From positions 1 through 64,000 of the forward strand of contig NZ_JHQS01000024.1 of the NCBI RefSeq assembly GCF_014843845.1: 64,000 nucleotides of DNA, given 5' to 3'. Under the pieces are notes generated by a model, which was given only the letters and a program-made list of their open reading frames with translations, made no database searches and was not told the DNA's origin. Numbering within the stretch: position 1 is the stretch's first letter; each line of letters begins with the position of its first letter. The stretch comes from Mesorhizobium amorphae. Lineage in GTDB: Bacteria > Pseudomonadota > Alphaproteobacteria > Rhizobiales > Rhizobiaceae. A program made the position numbers and the translations under genes. Of the stretch, positions 41,900 to 51,714 are shown piece after piece.

Positions 41900-42805
41900 A
41901 TGCCGTATCTGCCCGCCCGTGACTTCGTCGGCTATGGCGACAAGCCACCTTTGGCCGAATGGCCCGGCGGCGCCAAGCTGGCGCTCAACATCGTCGTCAA
42001 TTACGAGGAAGGCGCCGAATACAGCATCGGCGAAGGCGACGGCGTTTCCGAGGCGATCCTGTCCGACCTTGCCGTGTCACCGGCGGTGCCGGGCCTGCGC
42101 AACCGCAACATGGAATCGCTCTACGAGTACGGCTCGCGCGTCGGCGTCTGGCGGCTGCTGTCGCTATTCCAGGCCAAGGACATTGTTCCGACCTTCTACG
42201 TGGTCGGGCGGGCGCTGGAGCTCAATCCGGACGCCGGCAAGGCGATCGCCGCGCTCGGCAGCGACATCGTCTGCCATGGCTGGCGCTGGATCGACTACGC
42301 GCCGCTGAGCGAAGCGGAAGAGCGGCAGCACATCGCCATGACGGTGGACGCCGTGCAGCGGATCACCGGCATCCGCCCGCTCGGCTGGTACACCGGCCGG
42401 CCCAGCCTCAACACGCGCCGGCTGGTGGTGGAGCATGGCGGCTTCCTGTTCGATTGCGACGACTACAATGACGACCTGCCCTATTTCGTCGAGGTCGATT
42501 CCAAGCGGCATCTGGTCGTCCCGCACAGCTTCGACAACAATGACAGCCGGTTCTCGCGCGGCTCGGGCCTGGAGACCGGCAGCCAGTTCTTCGAATATGT
42601 CGGCGATGCGGTCGACTGGCTTGTGGCGGAAGGTGAGACGACACCGCGCATGATGACGGTGTCGCTGCACTGCCGGCTGGCGGCACGGCCGGGCCGCATG
42701 GTCGGACTGGCCCGCTTCCTCGACAAGATCAAGGCCAATCCCGACATCTGGATCTGCCGCCGTTCCGAGCTTGCCCAGCATTGGCTGGACCGGTTCGGCG
42801 GCTGA
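41900..42805 (+). CDS. Polysaccharide deacetylase-family hydrolase, PuuE/allantoinase type
   Basis: A 301-residue NodB-fold protein. LALNIVVNYEEGAEYSIGEGD, PTFYVVGRALELNPDAGKAIAALGSDIVCHGWRWIDY and VSLHCRLAARPGRMVGLARFL match PuuE-type enzymes, which open cyclic ureides such as allantoin without a metal. Given the hydantoin-degrading operon downstream, a ring-opening amidohydrolase role is plausible. GGGGAG precedes the ATG. Confidence 0.87.
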   Translation: MPYLPARDFVGYGDKPPLAEWPGGAKLALNIVVNYEEGAEYSIGEGDGVSEAILSDLAVSPAVPGLRNRNMESLYEYGSRVGVWRLLSLFQAKDIVPTFYVVGRALELNPDAGKAIAALGSDIVCHGWRWIDYAPLSEAEERQHIAMTVDAVQRITGIRPLGWYTGRPSLNTRRLVVEHGGFLFDCDDYNDDLPYFVEVDSKRHLVVPHSFDNNDSRFSRGSGLETGSQFFEYVGDAVDWLVAEGETTPRMMTVSLHCRLAARPGRMVGLARFLDKIKANPDIWICRRSELAQHWLDRFGG

Positions 42806-42853
42806 GGATCGTGCGGCGGTTTGAGACCGCCGAACGACCGTAAGATCGCTGGC

Positions 42854-45274
42854 CTATGCCCTGAGCCGCTTGCCCTCGGGGTCGAAGGGCGGCTCACGCA
42901 ATAGCACCGCCTCATGCGGCCTTCCCAGTATAGCCACCGACACCTTGTCGCCCGCCTTGGCCGAGCCGGCCTTGACATAACCGAGCGCCAGCGACTGCTC
43001 GACGAAGTAGCCGTAGGCGCCCGACGAGACCTGACCGATCGGCGTGCCGTCCGGCAGGAAGATCGGCTCACCGCCGGTCGCGTCGGCATCTTTGGCGTCG
43101 ATCGACAACATGATCAGCTCGTCGCGCGCCGGCCTGTCGGCGATGGCGGCGTAGGCGTCGCGGTTGAGGAATTCGCCCTTGTCCATTTTGACAAGCCGGT
43201 CGAACTTGACCTCCTGCGGCCAGTATTCGGGCGAGTATTCGCGGCTCCAGCTGCCATAACCCTTTTCGACGCGCAGCGACATCAGGGCGCGCGAGCCAAC
43301 CGGTCCGGCACCGACTTCGCTGCCGGCCTTGAGCAGGGCACTGTAGAGCTCGACCTGGCTGGCGGCCGGGCAATAGAGCTCCCAGCCCAGGTCGCCGGTG
43401 AACGAAACCCGCAGCGCCACCACGTCGACGCCGCCGACCGTGATCTGGCGCGAGCGCATGAAGGGAAACGCTTCCGTCGACAGATCGGCATTGGTCAGCC
43501 GCTGCAGCAATTCGCGCGACTTGGGGCCGGCGACGTTGAAGCCGCAAAGGTCCTCGGTGCGCGAGCGGAATGTGGTGCCTTCGGGCAGCGGGACGGCCTT
43601 GAAGAACCTTTGATGGAAGCGTTCGGCCATGCCCGAACCGAAGACCCTGAACTCGTCATCGGCGAGCTTCGTCACGGTGAAGTCGCCGGCGATGCCGCCG
43701 CGCTTGCCGATCAGCGGCGTCAGGCAGGAGCGGCCGATTTCCGTCGGCATGCGGTTGGCGAACAGCGCGTTGAGCCAGGCTTCCGCGCCCGGACCCTTGA
43801 CCTCGTATTTGGCGAAGTTCGAAACGTCGATGATGCCCGCATGCTCGCGCAGCATGCGCGCCTCGCGGCCGACCGGTCCCCACCAGTTCTGGCGGGTGAA
43901 GCCGATCGTCTCCTCGCGCGGCTCGCCCTCTGCGGCGAACCAGAGCGGATGCTCCCAGCCGAAATTGAGGCCGAAGACGGCGCCCATCTGCTTTTGCATG
44001 TCGTAGGCAGGGCGGGTGCGGACCGGCCGTCCGGCGGCGCGTTCCTCGTTGGGGAAATGGATCTTGAAGCGGTGGCTGTACTGATCCTGCACGCGGGCCT
44101 TGGTGAAGGCCTTGCCGGCCCAATGGCCGAAGCGCGCCATGTCCCAGGCGAACATGTCGAGCGAAGGCTCGCCCTCGATCATCCACTCGGCCGCCAGCTT
44201 GCCCATGCCGCCCGACTGCGAGAAGCCTGGAATGATGCCGTTGCAGCAGAAGTAGTTCTGCAATTCCGGCGCCGGCCCGAACAGCACGGCGCTGTCGGGC
44301 GACCAGATCATCGGGCCGTTGATGACGCGCTTGACGCCTGCCGTGCCGGCCGCCGGAACACGGGCAATGGCGCGCACCATGTTGTCCTCGATGCGGTCGA
44401 GATCGTCGGGAAACAATTCGTGGCCGAAATCGAGCGGCGTTCCTTCCTCGGCCCAGAACTTCATGTTGCGCTCATAGGCGCCGATGAGCAGGCCGAGCCC
44501 TTCCTGGCGCAGGTAATATTCGCCGTCGCGGTCGGCGACCGAGGGTAGCCGGCGGCCCATGGCGGCGATTTCGGGAATCGTCTCGGTGACGAAATACTGG
44601 TGCTCGGTGGGGATCAGCGGCAGTTGCAGGCCGGCCATGGCGGCGACCTCGCGGCCCCACAGGCCGGCGGCGTTGATCACCCATTGCGTGCGGATATCAC
44701 CCTTCGGCGTGCGCACGATCCAGCTGCCGTCCGGCTGCGCCTCGGTGGCGGTGACCGGCGTGAAGCGATGGATCTCGGCGCCGCGCTGGCGCGCGCCCGC
44801 GGCATAGGCAGCCGTCACGCCGGACGGGTCGACATTGCCGCCTTCCGGCTCGTACATGATGCAGCGAATGCCGTCGAAATCGACCAGCGGGTGCAGCCGC
44901 TCGGCCTCGTTCCGGTCGACCTCGTAGAAATTCATCTTGTAGCGGCGCGCCTTGGCTTCCTGGAGCCGCAGCTGATGCTCACGCGCTTCGGTCTGGGCGA
45001 GATAGAGCGAGCCCGGCTGGAAGATGCCGCAGCCCTGGCCGGTCTCGGTCTCCAGCTCCTTGTACAAGGCCATGGTGTAGTGCTGCAGGCGGCTGATGTT
45101 GGTGGAATCATGCAGGCCGTGAATGTTGGCCGCCGCATGCCATGTCGACCCTGACGTCAGCTCGTCGCGCTCCAAAAGCACGACGTCTGACCAGCCGAAT
45201 TTGGCGAGATGATAGAGGATGGAGCAGCCGATCAGGCCGCCGCCAATGACAACGGCTTGTGCATGAGTACGCAT
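42854..45274 (-). CDS. FAD-dependent dehydrogenase with GcvT domain (dimethylglycine/sarcosine dehydrogenase-like)
   Basis: An 806-residue two-domain enzyme. The N-terminal DAO domain (AVVIGGGLIGCSILYHLAKFGW, residues ~8-30; ELTSGSTWHAAANIHGL with His46 at the covalent-FAD position) removes an N-methyl group. The C-terminal GcvT-like and barrel domain (~430-800, NFAKYEVKGPGAEAWLNALFANRMP; RVEKGYGSWSREYSPEYWP) transfers the C1 unit to tetrahydrofolate. Full length for the DMGDH family. It lies 145 bases downstream of the family 5 binding protein on the same strand. The substrate is an N-methyl amino acid by family; which one is not visible. Confidence 0.92.
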   Translation of the reverse strand: MRTHAQAVVIGGGLIGCSILYHLAKFGWSDVVLLERDELTSGSTWHAAANIHGLHDSTNISRLQHYTMALYKELETETGQGCGIFQPGSLYLAQTEAREHQLRLQEAKARRYKMNFYEVDRNEAERLHPLVDFDGIRCIMYEPEGGNVDPSGVTAAYAAGARQRGAEIHRFTPVTATEAQPDGSWIVRTPKGDIRTQWVINAAGLWGREVAAMAGLQLPLIPTEHQYFVTETIPEIAAMGRRLPSVADRDGEYYLRQEGLGLLIGAYERNMKFWAEEGTPLDFGHELFPDDLDRIEDNMVRAIARVPAAGTAGVKRVINGPMIWSPDSAVLFGPAPELQNYFCCNGIIPGFSQSGGMGKLAAEWMIEGEPSLDMFAWDMARFGHWAGKAFTKARVQDQYSHRFKIHFPNEERAAGRPVRTRPAYDMQKQMGAVFGLNFGWEHPLWFAAEGEPREETIGFTRQNWWGPVGREARMLREHAGIIDVSNFAKYEVKGPGAEAWLNALFANRMPTEIGRSCLTPLIGKRGGIAGDFTVTKLADDEFRVFGSGMAERFHQRFFKAVPLPEGTTFRSRTEDLCGFNVAGPKSRELLQRLTNADLSTEAFPFMRSRQITVGGVDVVALRVSFTGDLGWELYCPAASQVELYSALLKAGSEVGAGPVGSRALMSLRVEKGYGSWSREYSPEYWPQEVKFDRLVKMDKGEFLNRDAYAAIADRPARDELIMLSIDAKDADATGGEPIFLPDGTPIGQVSSGAYGYFVEQSLALGYVKAGSAKAGDKVSVAILGRPHEAVLLREPPFDPEGKRLRA

Positions 45275-45419
45275 ATCCAGATTTCTTCCCTTTGTTCGGC
45301 GACTGTCTTTTAGCGCTGCGGCCAGCGCCTTGCGATTGTCCTGATTGGTTGGTGCCGTCGCCCGGCGAAAGTCCAGGGGCGATTGGAGGCCGTCCCTGGA
45401 CCATTGCTGTCACCCTCGG

Positions 45420-47075
45420 CTACGCCTTGTCGAGCCAGACCTTGTCCAGCTGCAGTTCGAAGGTCTGATGCATCTTGAGGTTCTTCACATAGGCGGCGTG
45501 GTGACGGTAGAGCGAACGCCAGAACGACTGCACGAGAACGCCCGAGTCCTGGAGGATAAACTCGACGTCCTTCATCAGCTCCTTGCGGTTGGCCGGATCG
45601 GCGACGGCCAGTGCCGCATTGAGCTTCTTGTCGAAGTCGGGATTGGCATAGGCGGACTCGTTCCAGGCTTCGCCGCTGCGATAGGCGAGCGCCAGCACCT
45701 GCACGCCAAGCGGACGCATGCCCCACTCGGTGGTCGACCACGGATATTTGGTCCAGTCGTTCCAGAAGGACGTGCCCGGAATGATCGTGCGCTTCACCTT
45801 GAAGCCGGCCTCGCGCATCTGCGCGGCGACGACGTCGGCCGGGTCCTTCACATAGTCGGCATCGTAGGAGATGAGCTCGAACTCGTGATCCATCTGGCCG
45901 GCCTCGGTCATCAGCGCCTTGGCCTTGGCCAGGTCGCGCGGCACTTTCGGCAGTTCATAATATTCCGGATGGATCGGGCAGACATGGTGGTTTTCGGCGA
46001 CTTGGCCGAGGCCGCTGTAGCCGAGCTTCAGCACGGTCTCGTTGTCGACGGCGAGCTGGATGGCGTTGCGCACCCGTTTGTCGTCATACGGTTTGTTGGT
46101 CACATTGGTGCGCAGCACGATCGTGCCGGCGGTGACGACGGATTCCTTGACCAGGCCCATGCTGTCGTAGAGGTCCACGGTGCCGCCGACCGTCTGGTAA
46201 TTGCAGTCGATCTCGCCGGCCTCGAAGGCGCTGCCGATGGCGGGGTTCGAAGCGTCCGCCCCGTAGTCGGTCCAGTCGACACCGTCGAGATAGGTTTCGC
46301 CGCCGAACCAGGTGAAGTCCTTGCGCCGCCTGACCGAGGCCGACTCGCCGACCTTGTACGAGATGAGCTCATACGGGCCGGTGCCGGGCGTCTTCGTCAT
46401 GTCCGCGCCATCCTTGTCGAAGTTGCGATGGACGATGATCGCCGGATAGTCGGCGAAGCCCGGAATGATGGTGACGTCGGACTGGCCGCATTTCAGCTTC
46501 ACCGTATGGTCGTCGACCTTGGTGATGGCGCCGGCAATGGCCTTCTTGGTGGCGGGGTCGATCAGCGTGGCCATGCGGCCGGCCATCGAGTTGCCCTCGG
46601 CCGCCTTATCGCACCAGCGCTCGATGTTGACGATGATGTCGTCGGCGTTGAGCTCGTCGCCGTTCGACCATTTCACGCCCTTGCGCACATGCAGCGTGTA
46701 CTCGGTGGCGTCGTCGCTGACCTCCCAGCTCTCGAGCAGATGACCCTCGAAGGTGAAGTCGGTGGTGTAGCGGATCATGTAGTCGTTGCACTGGCGCATC
46801 ACGTTGGCCATTTCCGACCAGTCCCACAGGCGCGGGTCCTTCATATCCTTGATGATCATCTGCATCCTCAGGATGCCGCCCTTCTTGCCCGGCTCCGGGG
46901 CAGCGGCCCGGGCGGGTGCGATACCGGCCATCGAGTAGGCAAGCGCCGTGGAGGCGCCCATCGCGCTCGCCATGGCAAGAAATTCGCGGCGATCCATCCT
47001 GCCGCTTCTGACTTCCTCTGCGTAGCTTTCGATGACGGCCGGGACGCGGTCACCGTTGCTCTTGAAAATCGTCAT
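45420..47075 (-). CDS. ABC transporter family 5 substrate-binding protein (DppA/OppA type), orphan
   Basis: A 551-residue periplasmic protein with a twin-arginine signal ([32 protein letters not shown] at 29-30), then a SBP_bac_5 domain ([77 protein letters not shown]). GGAGA lies 7 bases before the ATG. No permease or ATPase gene accompanies it anywhere in the window, so it must borrow a distant transporter or have lost its partners. The adjoining dehydrogenase suggests an N-methylated or betaine-like ligand. Confidence 0.9.
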   Translation of the reverse strand: MTIFKSNGDRVPAVIESYAEEVRSGRMDRREFLAMASAMGASTALAYSMAGIAPARAAAPEPGKKGGILRMQMIIKDMKDPRLWDWSEMANVMRQCNDYMIRYTTDFTFEGHLLESWEVSDDATEYTLHVRKGVKWSNGDELNADDIIVNIERWCDKAAEGNSMAGRMATLIDPATKKAIAGAITKVDDHTVKLKCGQSDVTIIPGFADYPAIIVHRNFDKDGADMTKTPGTGPYELISYKVGESASVRRRKDFTWFGGETYLDGVDWTDYGADASNPAIGSAFEAGEIDCNYQTVGGTVDLYDSMGLVKESVVTAGTIVLRTNVTNKPYDDKRVRNAIQLAVDNETVLKLGYSGLGQVAENHHVCPIHPEYYELPKVPRDLAKAKALMTEAGQMDHEFELISYDADYVKDPADVVAAQMREAGFKVKRTIIPGTSFWNDWTKYPWSTTEWGMRPLGVQVLALAYRSGEAWNESAYANPDFDKKLNAALAVADPANRKELMKDVEFILQDSGVLVQSFWRSLYRHHAAYVKNLKMHQTFELQLDKVWLDKA

Positions 47076-47268
47076 TGTGATTCTCCGGTTTGGGCTTTCC
47101 GCCCGTTACATTCCCCATTGCGAGGAGAATGTTAGAGGCGATGCAAAAATCCCGGAAGGGCTCAAGCCCGAGCAAACCGCAGAAAACCGGCTATTGAGGC
47201 CTAATAAAACAATGCCATTGACGTCTCAAATTTTTTCGTGCGGAGGCGATCCCCGGCAATCAACAGCT

Positions 47269-48156
47269 TCAGGCGCTGTCCTCCTGGGCGCGCGAAAGGA
47301 TCCATTCCCGCACCGTGCGCGCGATGGTTCCCTTCGAAAGCTGGTTCTCGGTGAGGTAGTAATTCCATGGGCTCGGCGGCCGGATCGGAAACGGTTCGAC
47401 GAGCAGTCCGCGCCGCAGATAGGCATGGGCAAGCGAGCGCTGGGTCGCGACGAGCCCTGCCCCCATGGCGGCGAGTTCGAGCGCGATGTTGGATGCGTTC
47501 GTCGTCAGGCCCTTGTCGTATTCCTCCATGTCGACGCCAAGCGCCGACGTGACGACCTGCCAGTATTCCTGGCGGCCATGCACGAAGATCCAATCGACCT
47601 TGAGGATGTCCTGCGGCGCCTTCAGCGCGTGCTCGCCATCGAGCAGTGCCGGCGCACAGAGCAGAATCAGATCGTCATTCCAGAGCGGGATGCCCGCCGG
47701 CGGCCGGTCGTCGAAACGCCGCGTCGAAATGGTTATGTCGGCGATCTGTTCGCTGAGATCCTCCCAGATCGTGCCATGCAGCACGATCTCGATTTCGGGA
47801 TGCTTCTTGCGGAAGGCGGCCATGCAGCCGGCCAGCCAGTTCTCCGCCAGGCTCATCGGGCAGGAGACGACCACGGTGCGGTTGCGCGACGAGGTGACGA
47901 TCGCCTCCGTCGCCTGGTCGATCTGATCCAGCGCCTGGCGCAGTGTCGGCAGGAACGCCTCGCCCATCTCGGTCAGCTTGAGGCTGCGCGGGTAGCGTAT
48001 GAACAGCTGCCGGCCGATATAGTGCTCGAGCGAACGGACATGCGTGCTGACCGCGGCCTGCGTGTAGCCAAGCTCCTTGGCAGCCAAGGTGAAGCTCAGA
48101 TGACGGGCCGAACTCTCAAAGGAGCGGATATAGTTCAAAGGTGGCGGTGGCTTCAT
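47269..48156 (-). CDS. LysR-family regulator (GcvA-like)
   Basis: A 295-residue LysR protein. LNYIRSFESSARHLSFTLAAKELGYTQAAVSTHVRSLEHYIGRQLFIRYPRSLKLTEMG resembles the GcvA subgroup helix-turn-helix. The effector domain has PMSLAENWLAGCMAAFRKKHPEIEIVL. ATG 48156 follows GGAGCTG. It sits upstream of, and parallel to, the binding protein and dehydrogenase, and is divergent from the PrpD operon, so it could control both. The leader 47076-47268 is AT-rich, with no clear palindrome. Confidence 0.9.
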   Translation of the reverse strand: MKPPPPLNYIRSFESSARHLSFTLAAKELGYTQAAVSTHVRSLEHYIGRQLFIRYPRSLKLTEMGEAFLPTLRQALDQIDQATEAIVTSSRNRTVVVSCPMSLAENWLAGCMAAFRKKHPEIEIVLHGTIWEDLSEQIADITISTRRFDDRPPAGIPLWNDDLILLCAPALLDGEHALKAPQDILKVDWIFVHGRQEYWQVVTSALGVDMEEYDKGLTTNASNIALELAAMGAGLVATQRSLAHAYLRRGLLVEPFPIRPPSPWNYYLTENQLSKGTIARTVREWILSRAQEDSA

Positions 48157-48325
48157 CTGCAGCTCCTGCGCTGTGCATGCGATACGTATCCCACGGATGG
48201 GCCGCCGTTCAATCGCGTGCAAGCGACGAGACGTAGATATTTTTGGCCAAAGCCGCCAAACTAATTGCGTGAAAGCACGATGAACCCAAATTAATGATGT
48301 CGTGACGACAGAGGGAGTGGAGCAA

Positions 48326-49744
48326 GTGGCAGTGTCGCCCCATCGGCGCGAAGGGCCTGACGCGAGCGCCGAAATTGCCGTTCGCCTGGCCGACTTCGTG
48401 TTGCGGCGGCCGGCTTCGGTTTTCCCGACAGCCGTGCTCGAACAGGCGCGCTACCTGCTGCTCGACACGATCGGCATTGCGATTGCCGCCGGCCCGATGG
48501 AAGCGGGCAGGATCGCCCGCGATGCCGCTACCCTGCTCTACGGCTCCAGCGACCCACAGCATTCGGCGCGCATGCTTTTCGATGGCCGCCGGGTCAGCAT
48601 TGCGGGTGCTGCCTATGCGACGGCGACGCAGATCGACAATCTCGACGGTCATGACGGATACAGCCCGACCAAGGGTCATATCGGCGTGGTGGTGGTGCCG
48701 GCGCTGGCAGCACTTGCCGAGTCGCGTCCCGACCTCACCGGCCCGGAGGCACTGGCGGCCCTGGTGGTCGGCTACGAAGTCGCCGGCCGGGCCGGCATCG
48801 CACTGCACGCGACCGTGTCGGACTACCACACCTCAGGCGCCTGGAATGCGCTCGGCGTGGCCGCCGTGGCGGCACGCCTGCGGCGGCTCGGCGACGACCA
48901 ACTGCGCGAGGCGCTTGGCATTGCCGAATATCACGGCCCGCGCAGCCAGATGATGCGCGAGATCGCCACGCCGACGATGCTGCATGACGGCTCCGGCATG
49001 GGCGCTTTGACCGGCCTGTCGGCCGCGGTGCTGGCCGAGCGCGGCTTCACCGGCGCGCCGGCGATCACGGTCGAGGCACCCGAGGTCGCGGCGCACTGGC
49101 AGGATCTCGGCGCCTTCTGGCAGGTGCTGCACCAGTATGTGAAGCCTTACCCGATCTGCCGCTGGGCGCATGCAGCCATCGACGCGACGCGGGGGCTTTG
49201 CCTGGCGCATCATCTGTCGCCGGCCGACATCAAGCACATTCAGGTCAACAGCTTCCACTATGCGGCGACGCTGTTCGACGGCATGCCGGACACGACGTCG
49301 AAGGCGCAATACAGCCTGCGTTTCGCCGTCGCGACCTTCATCATGCATGGCCGCATCGGGCTGGAGCATATTTCCGGCAACGGGCTCGAGGACGCTGCCG
49401 TGGCCGAGATGCTCGGCTGCATCACGGTCTCGGAATCAGACCGGCACAGCGCCCGCTTCCCGGCAGGCCGCTGGGCCGATGTCGTCGTCACCACGACCGA
49501 CGGGCGGGTCCTGATGTCGGGCGACGTCCATGCGCGCGGCGGACCGGAAGCGCCACTGACAGATGCTGAAATCGAGGCCAAATACATGGAGTTCGCGGCA
49601 CCTGTGCTCGGACAGGGCCGCGCCGGCGCGATCCGCGACGTGGTGCTGTCGCTCACCGACCCGGACAGCCTCTTCTCCGATCTCTCGGTGTTGCTCTACG
49701 ATCCTCCGGTGATCACCAAGATGCATCAGCGGCCGGCGTGGTAG
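48326..49744 (+). CDS. MmgE/PrpD-family protein
   Basis: A ~472-residue cytoplasmic protein of the 2-methylcitrate dehydratase/cis-aconitate decarboxylase fold: LLLDTIGIAIAAGP, ATQIDNLDGHDGYSPTKGHIGVVVVPALAALAE, HTSGAWNALGVAAVAARLR, and KPYPICRWAHAAIDA. GTG 48326 is preferred because GAGGGAG lies 8 bases before it; GTG 48302 is also possible. There are no prp genes nearby, so methylcitrate is not a likely substrate; this family often occurs in catabolic clusters with unknown dehydratase or isomerase roles. First of five genes on this strand. Confidence 0.88.
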   Translation: MAVSPHRREGPDASAEIAVRLADFVLRRPASVFPTAVLEQARYLLLDTIGIAIAAGPMEAGRIARDAATLLYGSSDPQHSARMLFDGRRVSIAGAAYATATQIDNLDGHDGYSPTKGHIGVVVVPALAALAESRPDLTGPEALAALVVGYEVAGRAGIALHATVSDYHTSGAWNALGVAAVAARLRRLGDDQLREALGIAEYHGPRSQMMREIATPTMLHDGSGMGALTGLSAAVLAERGFTGAPAITVEAPEVAAHWQDLGAFWQVLHQYVKPYPICRWAHAAIDATRGLCLAHHLSPADIKHIQVNSFHYAATLFDGMPDTTSKAQYSLRFAVATFIMHGRIGLEHISGNGLEDAAVAEMLGCITVSESDRHSARFPAGRWADVVVTTTDGRVLMSGDVHARGGPEAPLTDAEIEAKYMEFAAPVLGQGRAGAIRDVVLSLTDPDSLFSDLSVLLYDPPVITKMHQRPAW

Positions 49745-49803
49745 TGCCCGGACGGCAGCGGCGGTGGCCAGACACCGAACACCATCACGCACAGAGGACA
49801 TCC

Positions 49804-50712
49804 ATGACCCGCCCGCAAGGAACCATCGCACCGATCCTGACGCCGTTCGAAGATGACGGCAGCATCGCCCGCGACCTCTGGGTGTCCCACGCCAAATGGG
49901 TGCTGGACCAGGGCGCGCATTTCCTGTCGCCCTTCGGCACCACGGGCGAGGCGCTGTCGATTTCGCTGCGCGAACGCATGCAGGCGCTGGAATGGCTGGT
50001 CGAGGCCGGTATTTCGCCGGGACGGCTGATGCCCGGCACCGGCGTCACGGCGCTGCCTGAAACCATCGAACTGTCGGCGCATGCGGTCGGCCTCGGCTGC
50101 GTCGGGGTGATGGTGCTGCCGTCCTTCTTCTACACCGCCGCCGGCGACAACGGCCAGGCCCGCTACTACAGCGAACTGATCGAGAAGGTGGCGAACCCGG
50201 CACTGCGGATGATCCTCTACCACATCCCGCAGAACTCCGGCGTGCCGGTGAGTCCCGCTTTGACGGCCCGACTGAGCGAAGCGTTCCCCGACACCGTCGT
50301 CGCCTACAAGGACAGCGCCGGCGACTGGAACAACACGGCGGCGGTGATTGCCGCGGCACGCGAGGTCGCCGTGTTCCCGAGTTCGGAAGCGCAGCTGACC
50401 AAGGGCCTTGCCAGCGGTGCGGCCGGCTGCATCTCGGCGACGGTCAACCTCAATGCCGCTGCCATCCGGGCGGTCTACGATGCGGCGAGCGCCGGCAAGG
50501 ATTTTGCCGAGGCGGATGCGGCGATCAAGGCGTTTCGCAAGGTGATCCAGGATGCAGGATTGATCCCGGCGATGAAGGCGGTGCTGGCGGTTCGTTCCGG
50601 CGACAGGCGCTGGCTGAACCTGCGCGCGCCGCACGAGAATGCGACGCTCGAAAGCGGCGAGAAACTGCTCGCCGCGCTCGGTCCTGCGGCCGATCACATT
50701 GGCCGGCGCTGA
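49804..50712 (+). CDS. Dihydrodipicolinate synthase/N-acetylneuraminate lyase family protein
   Basis: A 302-residue class I aldolase: FLSPFGTTGEALSISLRERMQALE carries the carboxylate-binding GTTGE, Tyr139 in ILYHIPQNSG and Schiff-base Lys169 in VAYKDSAGDW complete the active site. Fold and length are normal for the family. Its context among catabolic genes argues for cleavage of a keto-acid rather than lysine synthesis. GAGGA precedes ATG 49804. Confidence 0.9.
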   Translation: MTRPQGTIAPILTPFEDDGSIARDLWVSHAKWVLDQGAHFLSPFGTTGEALSISLRERMQALEWLVEAGISPGRLMPGTGVTALPETIELSAHAVGLGCVGVMVLPSFFYTAAGDNGQARYYSELIEKVANPALRMILYHIPQNSGVPVSPALTARLSEAFPDTVVAYKDSAGDWNNTAAVIAAAREVAVFPSSEAQLTKGLASGAAGCISATVNLNAAAIRAVYDAASAGKDFAEADAAIKAFRKVIQDAGLIPAMKAVLAVRSGDRRWLNLRAPHENATLESGEKLLAALGPAADHIGRR

Positions 50713-50722
50713 GACCGGCAGC

Positions 50723-51694
50723 ATGTCCCCTCGCCCGTCCGTCATCCTGCACACCGACCGACCGGAAGCAGCACTTGCCGTGCTCAAGGAGGCGCACCCG
50801 GATCTCGCGGTGCATGCCTGCGACAGCTACGCCGCGCTGCCCGGGATGATCGAACACGTGGCGGCGGAAGTTGTCTATTCCATCCGCTTCGACGGCACGC
50901 CGCGATATCCGCGCCAGGCCCTGACCGAAAGCCCGACCGTGAAATGGGTATCGATCGGCGGCTCGGGCACGGATCACCTCGGGTCCTGGGATCCGAAACG
51001 GCTGACCGTCACCAATTCCGCCGGGGTCGCCGCCGGCATGCTGGCGGAATACGCGCTGGGCGCCATGCTGTCCTTCTCGCTCGACCTGCGCGGCTTCGAA
51101 CGCCGCCAGCAGGCGCGCCTCTGGGGCGGCGGCGGCGGCGTCGAGCCGATCGAAGGCAAGACGGTTCTCATCATCGGATTGGGCAAGACGGGCACGGCCG
51201 TCGCCAACCGGGCGCAGGCGATAGGCATGCGCACGCTGGGTATTCGCGCGCGGCCAAAACCCATGCCGTGCCTCGACGAGGTGCATGGGCCGGACGCGCT
51301 GCTGGCGCTCATTGGACGTGCCGATTTCATCGTCTGCTGCGTGCCGCTTCTGCCCAGCACGCGGGGCCTGCTCGGCAAGGCGGCCTTCGCCGCGATGAAA
51401 CCTTCCGCCGTGCTCATCGATATCTCGCGCGGCGGCGTGGTCGAGGAAGCCGCGCTGCTCGAAGCCCTCGACGGCAAGCGGATCAAGGGCGCGGCGTTGG
51501 ATGTGTTTGCGACCGAACCGCTGCCGGCGGACCATCCGCTGTGGGGCTACGACAATGTCGCCATCACCCCGCATTGCGCGGCGGTCTATGACGGCTGGGA
51601 CGTCAAGTCGGTGCGCATGTTCGCCGACAATCTGGCGCGCTACCGCAGCGGTGAACCGCTGGAGAATGTGGTGAACCCGGAGCGCGGCTACTGA
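50723..51694 (+). CDS. D-isomer specific 2-hydroxyacid dehydrogenase
   Basis: A 323-residue NAD(P)-dependent dehydrogenase. The Rossmann motif VLIIGLGKTGTAVANRAQAIGMRTLGIRAR is present, and the catalytic triad is complete: Arg236 in DISRGGVVEE, Glu265 in VFATEPLPADHPLW and His284 in VAITPHCAA. Starts 10 bases after the aldolase-like gene. It would interconvert a 2-keto acid and a D-2-hydroxy acid, possibly the product of D-amino-acid oxidation. Confidence 0.9.
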   Translation: MSPRPSVILHTDRPEAALAVLKEAHPDLAVHACDSYAALPGMIEHVAAEVVYSIRFDGTPRYPRQALTESPTVKWVSIGGSGTDHLGSWDPKRLTVTNSAGVAAGMLAEYALGAMLSFSLDLRGFERRQQARLWGGGGGVEPIEGKTVLIIGLGKTGTAVANRAQAIGMRTLGIRARPKPMPCLDEVHGPDALLALIGRADFIVCCVPLLPSTRGLLGKAAFAAMKPSAVLIDISRGGVVEEAALLEALDGKRIKGAALDVFATEPLPADHPLWGYDNVAITPHCAAVYDGWDVKSVRMFADNLARYRSGEPLENVVNPERGY

Positions 51695-51714
51695 GCCGAA
51701 AAGGGAAGAGATCG

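Noticed and set aside
42914..44548. 544-codon plus-strand frame opposite the dimethylglycine dehydrogenase-like gene
   Set aside because: The minus-strand protein shows complete FAD and GcvT motifs; the plus frame has no domain and arises from codon bias.
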